35,965 nt of DNA, from positions 1 through 35,965 of the forward strand of contig NZ_MRBY01000041.1 of NCBI RefSeq assembly GCF_001904615.1. Direction: 5' to 3'. Every line of letters begins with the position of its first letter. Positions within the stretch are counted from its first letter, which is position 1. This document shows, in pieces, positions 15,751 through 25,300 of this stretch. The position numbers and the translations under genes were made by a program. The stretch comes from [Limnothrix rosea] IAM M-220 (lineage in GTDB: Bacteria > Cyanobacteriota > Cyanobacteriia > Cyanobacteriales > MRBY01). Below the pieces are notes generated by a model that was not told the DNA's origin, made no database searches, and worked only from the letters and a program-made list of their open reading frames with translations.

Positions 15751-16017
15751 AAGAAATTGGCATTGAATCACACGAAATAGAGTCGCGAAAAGATAGCATT
15801 GTTCACGATGGTTTTGCCTCCAAATCTAAAAAGCCAAATATTTTGATAGCAAAGTTGTTTGAGGGAAGATTGATCGTCAGCTCAGGTAATTATGAGACAA
15901 CCGAAAAGCTCAAGTCCCCCTTACAAAGGGGGATTTAGGGGGATCCTACTATGCTTTAGGCTAACTGAGAAAACTATTATTTCTCTTGTTGCTGCGCTAA
16001 TCAATCTCGTCCCGTCT
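15751..16017. repeat. Gap with a CCCCCTT/AAGGGGG palindromic repeat
   Basis: No gene is seen between the tRNA terminator and the end of the replication gene. At 15914-15944 the sequence TCCCCCTTACAAAGGGGGA is followed by TTTAGGGGGA, a palindrome plus a third G-run. This form recurs as a dispersed element in many cyanobacterial genomes. It lies 74 bases after the stop codon of the rightward-lying, leftward-reading replication gene and may act as its terminator. The rest is AT-rich with nothing recognisable. Confidence 0.6.
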
Positions 16018-19000
16018 TTAAGATGCTTCTTCCGTCGGTAAATCAAAAGTGAGCTGTTTATAATTTGATGTTTTTTCAGTGCGAGTTTTCTGGAGCTGCT
16101 GGAGATATTGCTGACAATCTTCCTGCCAGAACGCAGATGTGCCGGGACATTTCTGATCCACCTGTAACCAATGTTGGAATACCGTTTGTCGCCCATCATC
16201 GGGAGCCATAATCTGATAAATACGAGTTCGTTTTTTCTGAATACTCCGCATTTTTAGGTAAGCTAAATCCAAACCTATCAGCTCTAAAAATCGCTTCAGG
16301 ATCATCATTGGGGTTGAGTTTTTCGCTAAGCCAATGCCTACTGTGGTTTTGATTGCCTGACGGTTTTCTAGGGCGATCGCCGCCATGTGCTGCATATTCG
16401 GATCAAGATTATGAAGTTCTTTTTGGGGTTGATGCAGTAAATCATGGATCCCTAGAATTTCGATAGTGCCAATGATGGCACCCAACTGAGAGTGATTAAA
16501 ATCTGGTTGGAAAATTTGTCCATTACCCTGTTGCATTAGATGTTTGGCAATGAGGGCATCGCGATCCGCCAAATAGGGACGACCGAGGGTGGCAAAATAA
16601 TGGCAACGCAGCTTTCTATACCAGCCGTCGCTGTCGCGGTTAACTAACTCTGTCGTGACTGGAATGTTGTAGCGTTTCTGTAGTTCGTACTTGCGCAGTT
16701 GATAACGTTCTTTTGGTGTTTTAACGAGTTTCTTTTTGAGGGCTAGGTAGCGCGTTTTACTGAGGGGACTAGCTTGGGCGATCGCCTGACATTCGGCTAG
16801 GTAGCTGGTCTCGCGAATAGAATTGAGGGCAATAGTAAGTTGACTTGCCTCTGGTTTCGCTTTTTTCTTTGTGGTTTTTTTCTTTGATTTTGCTGCTGCT
16901 TCTATCGCTGGCACAAGATTGTGACCTTCACTGGTGAGGTGCGCTAAAACAGCCTCACGGTAATTCACCATACCTGCATTGATGCGCACAGCAAATTTTG
17001 CCCAGCATAGTAATGATTCGGCCTGAAACTGGGTGTCAAGATCCTCTAGGGCGGCAAAGTCAGATTGTTGCAATAGACGAATATTTGTTTGGGTCAGTTT
17101 TTGGCTGGAGTGCAGTAAAGAGGGAATGGAAGTGGAGCCATTGCCAATTTTGTTAAACCCATATTTCGCGACCCATAGATAACGGGGAATATTTTCCCGG
17201 ACACGGCTCAGGGCTTGACAGACTGAATTGACTGTTTGTATCCCTTGGGCGATCGCCCACACAGACGTAAAGTGACCCTTGAGATCTAAGCTAATACCTG
17301 TTTCTACCGCTGGACTCGCCAAAACAACATCATACTCAGTTACAACCTCATTGAGATTCGTCATACAGCCATAGGCCCGGTGTTTCGCATCGGCGAGGGT
17401 TTCCGAGTCAATACGCAAAATACGGAGCTGGGGAAATTGATTTTGGAGATATAGCTCTAGGGTCGATGTCCCCCATTGACTTTTTAGCTTTTGGGCCGAG
17501 AGACAGACAAAGGGCTTACCACCTGCTTTAATGTGCTCTTCTAAATCCTTAATAAGTCGCTTGGGCGTACCCTCGTTGTAGTGATTTAGGGTGTAGCCAC
17601 TCTTTTTGTCCGCCTGCCAAGTGTTTTCGATGACAAAGGGAGTCACTTCTTGACCACCGAGGCTGCGCAGATAATCAACCGATACATTACTTAGATCGGC
17701 ATCACTAATATAAATTTGCCCTTCCCCTTCAAAGACGTTTTGGATAAGGGTTTTAAAGGTTTGCAGAATGTTGACCCGATAATCCCGGCAGGTACTGGAG
17801 TTGAGGCCATGCCACAGCACTTGCTCAACTTCGTCAATGACAATGAGCGCGTCTGACCATTGGTGGGGATTAAAATGGGCTTGGGATTTTTCGTGGAGGG
17901 AATCGATACAGAGGCCATAACCTTTGGTTTTTAAGCTTGGCTCTGTTGTTCTGCCTTTGTCTGCTGGTAAATCACGAATGTAATCTAAACCGAATCTTTG
18001 GCATAGCTCCTCGACTAGACGGATGCGGTGTCCGATGACTAAAACTTTTTGTTGGCGGGCGATCGCCCGGGCGACGACGGTTTCGAGTTGGCGGGTTTTC
18101 CCTGTGCCTTTGGGAGATTTGATCGCAACGATTTTGGCGGTTTCTGGGGCAACAATCTCTCCGAGATACCGCTGGTTTTGCTCGTGGTGGCGGTTGTAAG
18201 TGAGTTGATTGAGATCCCTCGCTTTCCACAGCTCTAGGGATGGGGCTTGCTGATAGAGCTGGTTAAATTTGTCTTGACCATGGTGGGCAATGAGATCATC
18301 AACGCCTTTGCCTAACTGACTGTCCCAAGTGATTACGGCAACGTCACAGCCTTGTTTTTTGAGGAGATAACCCGTTTTCCGAATCGCTGCGTTAACTGCT
18401 TTGATGGTACGGGGTTTTTGATCTTGGTCAAAGGCAATGAAAATTTTGCGCTGCCCTTCCACTAGTTTTTTGATCTGGGGAATTAATCGCGATCGCCCAA
18501 GGCGCTGCCCCGTTGCATCTTTCGGAGTACGAACTGCACCATAAATACCCGGTAGGGCGATCGCCGCATAACCCGCACTTAACAAAGCTCCTGCTTTCTT
18601 CGCCCCTTCGGTGATCACAAGGGGAATTTCCGTATGTTCTTTAAGCCACTGCCAAAAACCACCATCGGGCTGGGAACTATCCCAGGCATCCTCACTGAAT
18701 GCCACCTGATAGCGCGTTGCGATTAACTGCCAAATATGGGGCGGTACCCGTAAGGCAAATAGTCCCGTACTGACTTTGGGGGGGTGCTCATACTTAATCG
18801 GCTTGCCCTTAGCACCACCAATGCGCGGCTGTTCCGGTTTAAAACAACCCCATAGATCAGCGCCCCCCGTAAGCAAATCAACCCCAGAACACCACCAACC
18901 ACCGGCTTCTGTATGTTGATACTTCTGTAAATATCCTTCCCCCAAACGCCCATCATTACGACGAGGCAGGTCATCTGAGTACAGTAAATAATCCAGAGGG

Positions 19001-19086
19001 CGATCGCCCTCTAAAGCAACAACATTCATATTGATGACACCGTCATCAACACAACTACTTTGCCATTCCTGAACGTGATCTACCAA
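16018..19086 (-). CDS. CyRepA1-family plasmid-type replication protein (TOPRIM plus helicase)
   Basis: 1022 residues resembling cyanobacterial plasmid replication proteins of the CyRepA1 type. Residues about 100-275 form a DUF3854/TOPRIM-like domain: ITEGAKKAGALLSAGYAAIALPG with E160, then IAFDQDQ with D220 and D222, then GKGVDDLI. A helicase-type ATPase follows: Walker A SPKGTGKT (324-331), IGHRIRLVEEL, Walker B VIDEVEQ (416-422), SDADLS, ASPAVETGISLD and a QALSRVRE arginine-finger-like motif. After a Lys-rich linker (KSKKKTTKKKAK) comes a C-terminal region ending FDLPTEEAS. TTG at 19086 has GGAG upstream; ATG at 19029 is an alternative. The reading frame is intact. It is flanked by core genes and a tRNA, with no partition or mobilisation genes, so it is either chromosomal or on a large replicon. 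Active origin firing is not shown. Confidence 0.85.
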   Translation of the reverse strand: MVDHVQEWQSSCVDDGVINMNVVALEGDRPLDYLLYSDDLPRRNDGRLGEGYLQKYQHTEAGGWWCSGVDLLTGGADLWGCFKPEQPRIGGAKGKPIKYEHPPKVSTGLFALRVPPHIWQLIATRYQVAFSEDAWDSSQPDGGFWQWLKEHTEIPLVITEGAKKAGALLSAGYAAIALPGIYGAVRTPKDATGQRLGRSRLIPQIKKLVEGQRKIFIAFDQDQKPRTIKAVNAAIRKTGYLLKKQGCDVAVITWDSQLGKGVDDLIAHHGQDKFNQLYQQAPSLELWKARDLNQLTYNRHHEQNQRYLGEIVAPETAKIVAIKSPKGTGKTRQLETVVARAIARQQKVLVIGHRIRLVEELCQRFGLDYIRDLPADKGRTTEPSLKTKGYGLCIDSLHEKSQAHFNPHQWSDALIVIDEVEQVLWHGLNSSTCRDYRVNILQTFKTLIQNVFEGEGQIYISDADLSNVSVDYLRSLGGQEVTPFVIENTWQADKKSGYTLNHYNEGTPKRLIKDLEEHIKAGGKPFVCLSAQKLKSQWGTSTLELYLQNQFPQLRILRIDSETLADAKHRAYGCMTNLNEVVTEYDVVLASPAVETGISLDLKGHFTSVWAIAQGIQTVNSVCQALSRVRENIPRYLWVAKYGFNKIGNGSTSIPSLLHSSQKLTQTNIRLLQQSDFAALEDLDTQFQAESLLCWAKFAVRINAGMVNYREAVLAHLTSEGHNLVPAIEAAAKSKKKTTKKKAKPEASQLTIALNSIRETSYLAECQAIAQASPLSKTRYLALKKKLVKTPKERYQLRKYELQKRYNIPVTTELVNRDSDGWYRKLRCHYFATLGRPYLADRDALIAKHLMQQGNGQIFQPDFNHSQLGAIIGTIEILGIHDLLHQPQKELHNLDPNMQHMAAIALENRQAIKTTVGIGLAKNSTPMMILKRFLELIGLDLAYLKMRSIQKKRTRIYQIMAPDDGRQTVFQHWLQVDQKCPGTSAFWQEDCQQYLQQLQKTRTEKTSNYKQLTFDLPTEEAS

Positions 19087-19365
19087 GCGAACCTTGCTCC
19101 ATATCTGGGGTACTTAACAATACCTCACCCTATATGTAGTGTGCAAGTCTTTTTTTGAGGAAGATTTTATCTTTTCCGGAGGGAATAGGGGGCGCAATAA
19201 CCATTGTGGTGTTTTGCGTCTGACCTGCCCCAAAAAAGCCCGTTACCCGTCTTAACTTTTCCAATCAAGTTCATCAACTTTAAGCACCGAAGCTTCCGGG
19301 GAAAATTAGTTTACCCTAATCCGGCGATCGCCCAATCAAAAATAAAATCAAGTTTTTTATCAACT
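19087..19365. other. Non-coding gap upstream of the replication gene; possible origin region
   Basis: This gap lies between the starts of leftward transcription of the replication gene and the 3' end of the protease gene. It is AT-rich with T and A runs. GTACTTAACAATAC at 19110-19123 fits the NtcA pattern GTA-N8-TAC, but this pattern is expected several times by chance in a window this size. I see no clear iterons. If the replication protein is active, an origin could lie here or downstream of the gene. Confidence 0.35.
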
Positions 19366-19380
19366 ACCTAGAGTCTAGGT
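19366..19380 (-). terminator. Short hairpin after the protease gene
   Basis: ACCTAGA-G-TCTAGGT, a perfect seven-base inverted repeat, starts directly after the stop codon of the ctp-type protease. The downstream minus-strand sequence is not a clean T run, so termination is only possible. Confidence 0.35.
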
Positions 19381-20682
19381 CTAGCTGTTTTGATCAGCCT
19401 CACTAGCAGTGGGGATGGGCAGTTTTCCCGTTACCAACTGTTCCTTAAGTAACTCAACAGCTTTGGAGTACTGAGGATCCGCCATTGTGCCAATCTTAGT
19501 GCGGTCTGCCTGGAGTTGTTCACGCATTTCCTCCTCTAGCTCCACAACAAAATCAGGAACAATACCCTCTTTATTAATATCGCGACCAGAGGGGGTGAGA
19601 TACTTCGCAATAGTGACAGCCACACCAGAATCATCCCCAAGGCGACGAACCGACTGCACTAAACCTTTCCCAAAAGTTTGAGTACCCACAAGGACAGCCC
19701 GGTCATTATCCTGCAACGCCCCCGAAAGAATTTCGCTAGCACTAGCAGAGCCGCCATCGACCAGTACCACAAGGGGTTTATCAGTAATCGCCTTCGCTTT
19801 GGCTTCTTGGCGATCCACTTCCCCCACTCGGTTAACGGTCGAAACAATGCCACCTCCATTGAGCCACATTTGAGCAATATCAATACTTGCATAAAGCAAA
19901 CCGCCGGGGTTTGAGCGTAGATCTAAGATGTAGCCGTCAACATTTTGCGCTTCAAAATCTTCGATCGCCTCACGCATTTCGCTAGTTGCCTGACCGCTAA
20001 ATTGTGTCAAACGAATATAGCCAATATCACCAATGGCATTGGTGTCGATACTCGCTTTGACTGGATGAATTTGAATGATTTCGCGGACAATGGAAAACTC
20101 TAAAATTTCTTCGTTGCGGCGGATCGTCAAAATAACTTCGGTGCCGCGTTTACCGCGAATCATATTGACGACATCGTTTAGCTCCATACCGTCAGTGGGT
20201 GTACCGTCAACGGCAACGATTTTGTCTTGGGAGATGATGCCTGCTTCAAAGGCTGGTGTTTCCTCAATGGGAGCGATGACCACAACTTCGTCGGTTTCTT
20301 TGTCTTTACTAATTTGAATGCCGACCCCCGTCAGCTCACCGGAGGTATCGATTTGCATATTCTCGAAATCCTGGGGCGGCATGAAGCGAGTATAGGGGTC
20401 ATCTAGCAATGCCAGCATGTCTCGAATGGCATCATAGGCTTCCTCTTGGTTGCTATAGTCTTTTTCGAGATATTCTTTGCGGACGCGTCGCCAGTCGTTT
20501 TGGTTAAAGGTGGCATCAACGTATTCTTTGTTAATGACAAACCAAACTTCGTCCACTACTTCCTTTGGACTATTTCTGATGTAGGCTTTGCTCTGGGAAT
20601 AGTGCATTCCCGCCCCTGTGACGGTCACTGCTGTCAGAACAAGAGCTGTTGCACCAAGTACAAAGGGTTTGTAGTTAGACAT
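19381..20682 (-). CDS. Carboxyl-terminal processing protease (S41A, Ctp family)
   Basis: 433 residues. Ctp enzymes are Ser/Lys proteases that trim C-termini of exported proteins; in cyanobacteria CtpA matures the photosystem II D1 protein and CtpB/CtpC are paralogues. An uncleaved or cleavable hydrophobic N-terminus (FVLGATALVLTAVTVTGAG, 7-25) targets it to the lumen or periplasm. A PDZ domain spans about 112-195 (GELTGVGIQIS, DKIVAVDGTPTDGM, MIRGKRGTEVILTIRR). The protease core has YILDLRSNPGG (251-261), the nucleophile S314 in GSASASEI and the general-base K339 in TFGKG, spaced by 25 as in E. coli Tsp. I cannot assign the paralogue, though the features fit CtpB/CtpC at least as well as CtpA. 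The gene is monocistronic, and a 333-base gap separates it from divergent dxr. Confidence 0.92.
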   Translation of the reverse strand: MSNYKPFVLGATALVLTAVTVTGAGMHYSQSKAYIRNSPKEVVDEVWFVINKEYVDATFNQNDWRRVRKEYLEKDYSNQEEAYDAIRDMLALLDDPYTRFMPPQDFENMQIDTSGELTGVGIQISKDKETDEVVVIAPIEETPAFEAGIISQDKIVAVDGTPTDGMELNDVVNMIRGKRGTEVILTIRRNEEILEFSIVREIIQIHPVKASIDTNAIGDIGYIRLTQFSGQATSEMREAIEDFEAQNVDGYILDLRSNPGGLLYASIDIAQMWLNGGGIVSTVNRVGEVDRQEAKAKAITDKPLVVLVDGGSASASEILSGALQDNDRAVLVGTQTFGKGLVQSVRRLGDDSGVAVTIAKYLTPSGRDINKEGIVPDFVVELEEEMREQLQADRTKIGTMADPQYSKAVELLKEQLVTGKLPIPTASEADQNS

Positions 20683-21015
20683 GAAACTGGGATGATTAAA
20701 AAATCAAGGGTTGGGGTTAAATCTAGGAGATGATCCCACAAATATGATGGCCTTGGGTAAGGGGCGATTATTTATTTGCGTTCGTAGTCTCTTTGTCTAT
20801 GCTAATGCAGTCTTTCGGAAATCGGGAGGGTCAACTGGCACGATCGCCAAAATTTTAAGGACGTTTTTAACTCATTCTCATTTTGAGGGGGATTTCAGGA
20901 AGTCTGGGGCAAAGGAAGGCTAGACAGGTGCATCTCTGGTCGTTGGTCTCTGGTAAAAGTTAACCCCTTAATGAGATGATGTTTGGCAACAGATGGGTAA
21001 GTAATAGTAACGATC
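20683..21015. promoter_or_regulatory. Divergent promoter region of the protease and dxr genes
   Basis: 333 bases with no convincing gene. A 70-codon plus-strand frame (20711-20923) has no ribosome-binding site and no recognisable sequence. Promoters for the two divergent genes must lie here; no operator stands out. Confidence 0.5.
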
Positions 21016-22191
21016 ATGACCAACGCCAAAGCAATTTCTATTTTGGGTTCTACGGGATCTATCGGCACACAAACCCTCGATATTGTGCGATCCCACCCTG
21101 ATCGGTTTCGCGTTGTTGGTCTGGCGGCAGGGCGCAATATTCAGCTGTTGGCGGCGCAGGTGGCTGAGTTTGAGCCGGAGATCGTTGCAACCCATGATGA
21201 ACGTTTATTGCCGGAGCTCAAGGCGCTCATTAAAGATTTTCCCCGGGTGCAGGTGATTGGGGGAAAAGAGGCGATCGCCGAAGTGGCTCGTTATGGCGAT
21301 GCGGAAAGTGTGGTGACGGGCATCGTTGGTTGTGCCGGATTGTTGCCCACCATTGCCGCCATTGAAGCAGGTAAAGATATTGCGTTAGCAAATAAAGAAA
21401 CCCTTATTGCTGGTGGCCCCGTTGTTTTACCCCTCATTGAAAAGCATGGTGTTAAACTGTTGCCCGCAGATTCGGAGCATTCGGCTATTTTTCAATGTTT
21501 GCAAGGAGTTCCTGAAGGCGGTTTGCGACGGATTATTCTCACGGCTTCTGGTGGAGCGTTTCGGGATTTGCCTGTTGAAAAATTAAAAACGGTTACAGTT
21601 AAAGATGCTCTGAAGCACCCCAATTGGTCGATGGGTCAAAAAATCACCATCGATTCGGCAACTCTGATGAATAAGGGTCTAGAGGTGATTGAAGCCCATT
21701 ATCTTTTTGGCAAGGATTACGATGATATTGATATTGTGGTGCATCCCCAAAGTATTATTCACTCTCTGATTGAGGTGCAAGACACATCGGTATTGGCGCA
21801 GTTGGGTTGGCCGGATATGCGTTTGCCGTTGCTTTATGCTTTGTCTTATCCGGAGCGCATTTATACGGACTGGGAAACGTTTGATCTCGTAAAGGCGGGA
21901 GATTTGACCTTCCGGGAACCTGATCACGAAAAATATCCTTGTATGAATCTGGCCTATGCTGCGGGTCGTGCGGCGGGATCGATGCCTGCGGTACTGAATG
22001 CGGCCAATGAGCAGGCTGTGGCGCTTTTCCTAGAGGAAAAAATTGAGTTTCTTGATATTCCCCGCCTGATCGAAAAGGTTTGCGATCGCCACGAAAAAGA
22101 TAATCAAGCGACTCCTGCATTGGCGGATATTTTGCATGCAGATCAGTGGGCGAGACAGGAAGTGCTCAACCTCCAGCCCCAGTTGATTTAG
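21016..22191 (+). CDS. dxr: 1-deoxy-D-xylulose 5-phosphate reductoisomerase (Dxr)
   Basis: 391 residues. Dxr makes 2-C-methyl-D-erythritol 4-phosphate with NADPH, the first committed step of the MEP isoprenoid pathway that supplies carotenoids, phytol and quinone side chains. The NADPH-binding motif [12 protein letters not shown] is at 11-22, with ANKETL at 125-130. The metal ligands D152, E154 ([11 protein letters not shown]) and E223 are present, along with the substrate loop TASGGAFRD (176-184), the K220 region [14 protein letters not shown], and [13 protein letters not shown] near the C-terminus. Length and ATG start are standard. The gene is monocistronic, ending 162 bases before the PAS kinase gene. 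That gap contains a 12-base near-tandem repeat (CCAAATCCTGA twice, near 22275). Confidence 0.97.
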   Translation: MTNAKAISILGSTGSIGTQTLDIVRSHPDRFRVVGLAAGRNIQLLAAQVAEFEPEIVATHDERLLPELKALIKDFPRVQVIGGKEAIAEVARYGDAESVVTGIVGCAGLLPTIAAIEAGKDIALANKETLIAGGPVVLPLIEKHGVKLLPADSEHSAIFQCLQGVPEGGLRRIILTASGGAFRDLPVEKLKTVTVKDALKHPNWSMGQKITIDSATLMNKGLEVIEAHYLFGKDYDDIDIVVHPQSIIHSLIEVQDTSVLAQLGWPDMRLPLLYALSYPERIYTDWETFDLVKAGDLTFREPDHEKYPCMNLAYAAGRAAGSMPAVLNAANEQAVALFLEEKIEFLDIPRLIEKVCDRHEKDNQATPALADILHADQWARQEVLNLQPQLI

Positions 22192-22353
22192 TGCTGTGGG
22201 TTTGGGCTAGGCGATTAACGGCAGAATGGCGGTGAGGCGATCGCCACGGAATATCTGATCGACATTTAATCAACCCCAAATCCTGACCCAAATCCTGAGG
22301 ACAACGGTTTACGATGGAAGCAATTTTCCATTGTTTCTCTGGACGTTTGTCCC

Positions 22354-25300
22354 ATGGCATTTCTTGTATCCAGTCACCCGCGGCCACTGATAACGGAGGC
22401 GAATGTTCAAGCCATTGAGGCAATGTTTAAGCATCGTCCGTTAGTTGCCTATGAAAAGCTTGCTAGGGTAAAAGGCACAAATTTCACCTTTGTGAGTGAT
22501 AATCTCGAAAATTTGCTGGGCTATGCCGCAACGATATTCCTTGAGGCGCAGTTTGATTGGTTGGCACTGGTACACCCCGATGACCGTGGGGCGATCGCCA
22601 TGGCTTTAGATCACCTAAAAGTTGGCGAACTGACATCTTTACGTTATCGAGTCCGTCACAAATCCGGTGAGTATTGCTGGCTCCGCGATGATATCCGAGT
22701 CATACAGCGGGAACAGGAAACGGTGATTTTGGGATCTTGGCTGGATATTTCCGAACAGGAATCCCTTCGCCAAGCCCTCCAGCAAGCCCAAACCGATTTA
22801 GCGGCATCCAAGGCAGTGACCCAAGTCTGTGGGGAGGCGATCGCCACATCGACAGGCACTAAAAACGCAAACGCTCTAGACTCCCCGCCCATTAGTAAAC
22901 CAGAACTGCTGCAATCACTCGAACGGTTTCAGAAACTTTCCGGCAATATTCCCGGCATGATCTACCAGTTTGTGCGGCGGGTCGATGGCCGTTTTGAACT
23001 CCGCTATACCAATGATTATGTCGAAGACATTTTTGGAGTGACCCGCGACGCGGCGATCGCCGATATTCAGACGATTTTTTCCCTGACTTATCCTGCCAGT
23101 GATCTCCCAGCCATACTAGACGTTGTGAACCAGTCTGCCGAGACCCTTTCAAAATGGACCCAGGAATGGCGTATTCGTTTACCCTCCGGTCAAATCAAGT
23201 GGCTGAAAGGCATTTCTGAGCCCCGCCAATATCCCAATGGTGAAGTCATTTGGGACGGCATTATTCTCGACGAAAGTGAACGCAAACAAGCAGAACAAGA
23301 ATTAGTACACAGTCGTCGCCTACAGAGCATCGTGATCCACACCTTGCAAAATTTGCTGAAGAGTCTAAACTTAGACTTTGACAAAATTTTGGCATACCTT
23401 GGCCATGCCTTTGGCAGCGACTACTCCTGTTTAATCTGCCATAGCTTACCCAAAGAGGGAGCTCGCATCGTCAATGAATGGTGTCATGATGCCAGCAAAC
23501 CATCCCTTGCCCCGGTCTTTGAAAACCTCGATATTACCCCCAAAAGTTGGTGGATGCAGCGAGTCATGGGGAATCAAGATATTCTCATTAACGATCCTAG
23601 TCTCTTGCCAAACGAAGCGCTCGAACTAGAACATCGTATGGATTTTGCCGGGTTAAAGCGACTATTAGCGATTCCCATTCTCCAAGATAACCAAGCTCCT
23701 TGGGCTGTTTTATGTCTCGCCCAGGGAACAGAAAATGCGCCCCTGTTTAATGAACAAGAAGCCCATGCTCTGCGCCTTATCGGTGAAATGTTTTATGTCA
23801 GTGCAGAACGTCAAGCCCAGCAGGTACAACTACAAACAAGTGCAACTAAGTTTCGAGAAATTTTTGAACAGGCTGGGGTCGGCATTGCCAAACTAGATCT
23901 GGCTTTGTGCTTTACGGAGGTAAATCAAACCCTTGCCAAAATGATTGGGGCTGCCCCGGCAGATTTTGTGGGGGAATCTTACTGGAGTATCACCCCAACA
24001 ACGGAAATTGTGGGCGATCGCCAGATGTTTGTCGAGGTACAAGAAACCGGATTTGTCCAACATGAAACCCGTATTTACCAAAACCTAGGGCGAGAAATTT
24101 GGGTAAAACTCACCCTGTCCCAAGTGCAACCTGCGCCCCCGGAAGAACCCTACTACATCATTATTTTCGAAGATATTTCCCAGCGTAAACGCTCCGAAGA
24201 GATGAATGCCGCCCTTGTGTTGCGCGATCAACTCCTGATTACAGCCCTAGGAGAAGTCACCTACGATCACTATTTACCCCAAGATATTTTGAATTGGAAG
24301 GGAGACTACGAAAGGATTTTAGGCTACTCCCCCGAAGAGATAGGCATGGATGCCGAAAGTAGCTGGTTCGGGCGGGTACATCCTGAGGATTTAGACGCTG
24401 TTAAAGCCGAATTTGAGCGGGCTGCCCAAGGGGACAGACTGTTTGAGCTTGAATATCGTTTTCGTCATCGTGATGGTCATTATCTCTGGATGCATGATCG
24501 CGGCATCTTGCATGGCGATTATCACGGTAGCCCAGAGCGGTTTATTGGTGTACTTCGAGATATTTCGAAGCGTAAGGCAGCGGAGCAACAGCAACAGCAA
24601 CAGGATCGGCTTTATCAGCAAATTGTTGAAACAGCCCAGGAGGGAATTTGGGTGATCAATGCTGGGGCTAAAACTGATTATGTCAACCCGCAAATGGCCA
24701 AGATGCTGGGCTATGAGGCTGATGAGATGTATGGGAAATCGTTGTTTGATTTTATAGCGCCAGAACATGTAGAAGATGCCCAGCATAGTTTCCAGTGCCG
24801 TCAACAGGGCATTGCAGAAGAGCATGATTTTTGTTTCCGCAGCCGCAATGGTGAAGAGGTGTGGGCAATGGTTGCCACCAATGCGCTGTTAAATGACAAA
24901 GGAGAATTTATCGGAGCCCTCGGCATGATCACTGATGTGACGGAACGGCGGGCGGCAGAGCAAGAAATTCTCCGGAGTCAAAGTTTACTGGAAGCGATTT
25001 TTGAGGAGTCGGCGGATGCTCTTTTCCTAGTCGATATGGACACATTGCGGACGTTTGACTGTAATAAAAAAGCGGTGGCGATGTTTGAGCGGGACGCAAA
25101 GTCGGAGTTGATTGATATTGAGGGTCATATTCTCCAAGCGCAACAATTTACAGCGGAGGAGTTGGCGGCGATCGCCGTAGAGATTAATCAAACAGGGGCA
25201 TGGAGCCGGGAAGTACAGTACGTAACGAAATCGGGACGGGTATTTTGGGGGAACCTGGCCGTGAAACGAGTCACTGTGGGCGATCGCCGGGTAAATTTAG

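Noticed and set aside
19110-19123. NtcA-like GTA-N8-TAC next to the replication gene
   Set aside because: Only six fixed bases, expected several times by chance in 36 kb, and too close to the start codon (about 24 bases) for a normal NtcA-activated promoter on that strand.
15623-19380. tRNA-flanked integrated element with direct att repeats
   Set aside because: I looked for a second copy of the tRNA 3' end near the replication gene and saw none, so integration at the tRNA is not demonstrated.
20711-20923. 70-codon plus-strand frame between the protease and dxr
   Set aside because: No ribosome-binding site and no recognisable sequence; it occupies the shared promoter region.
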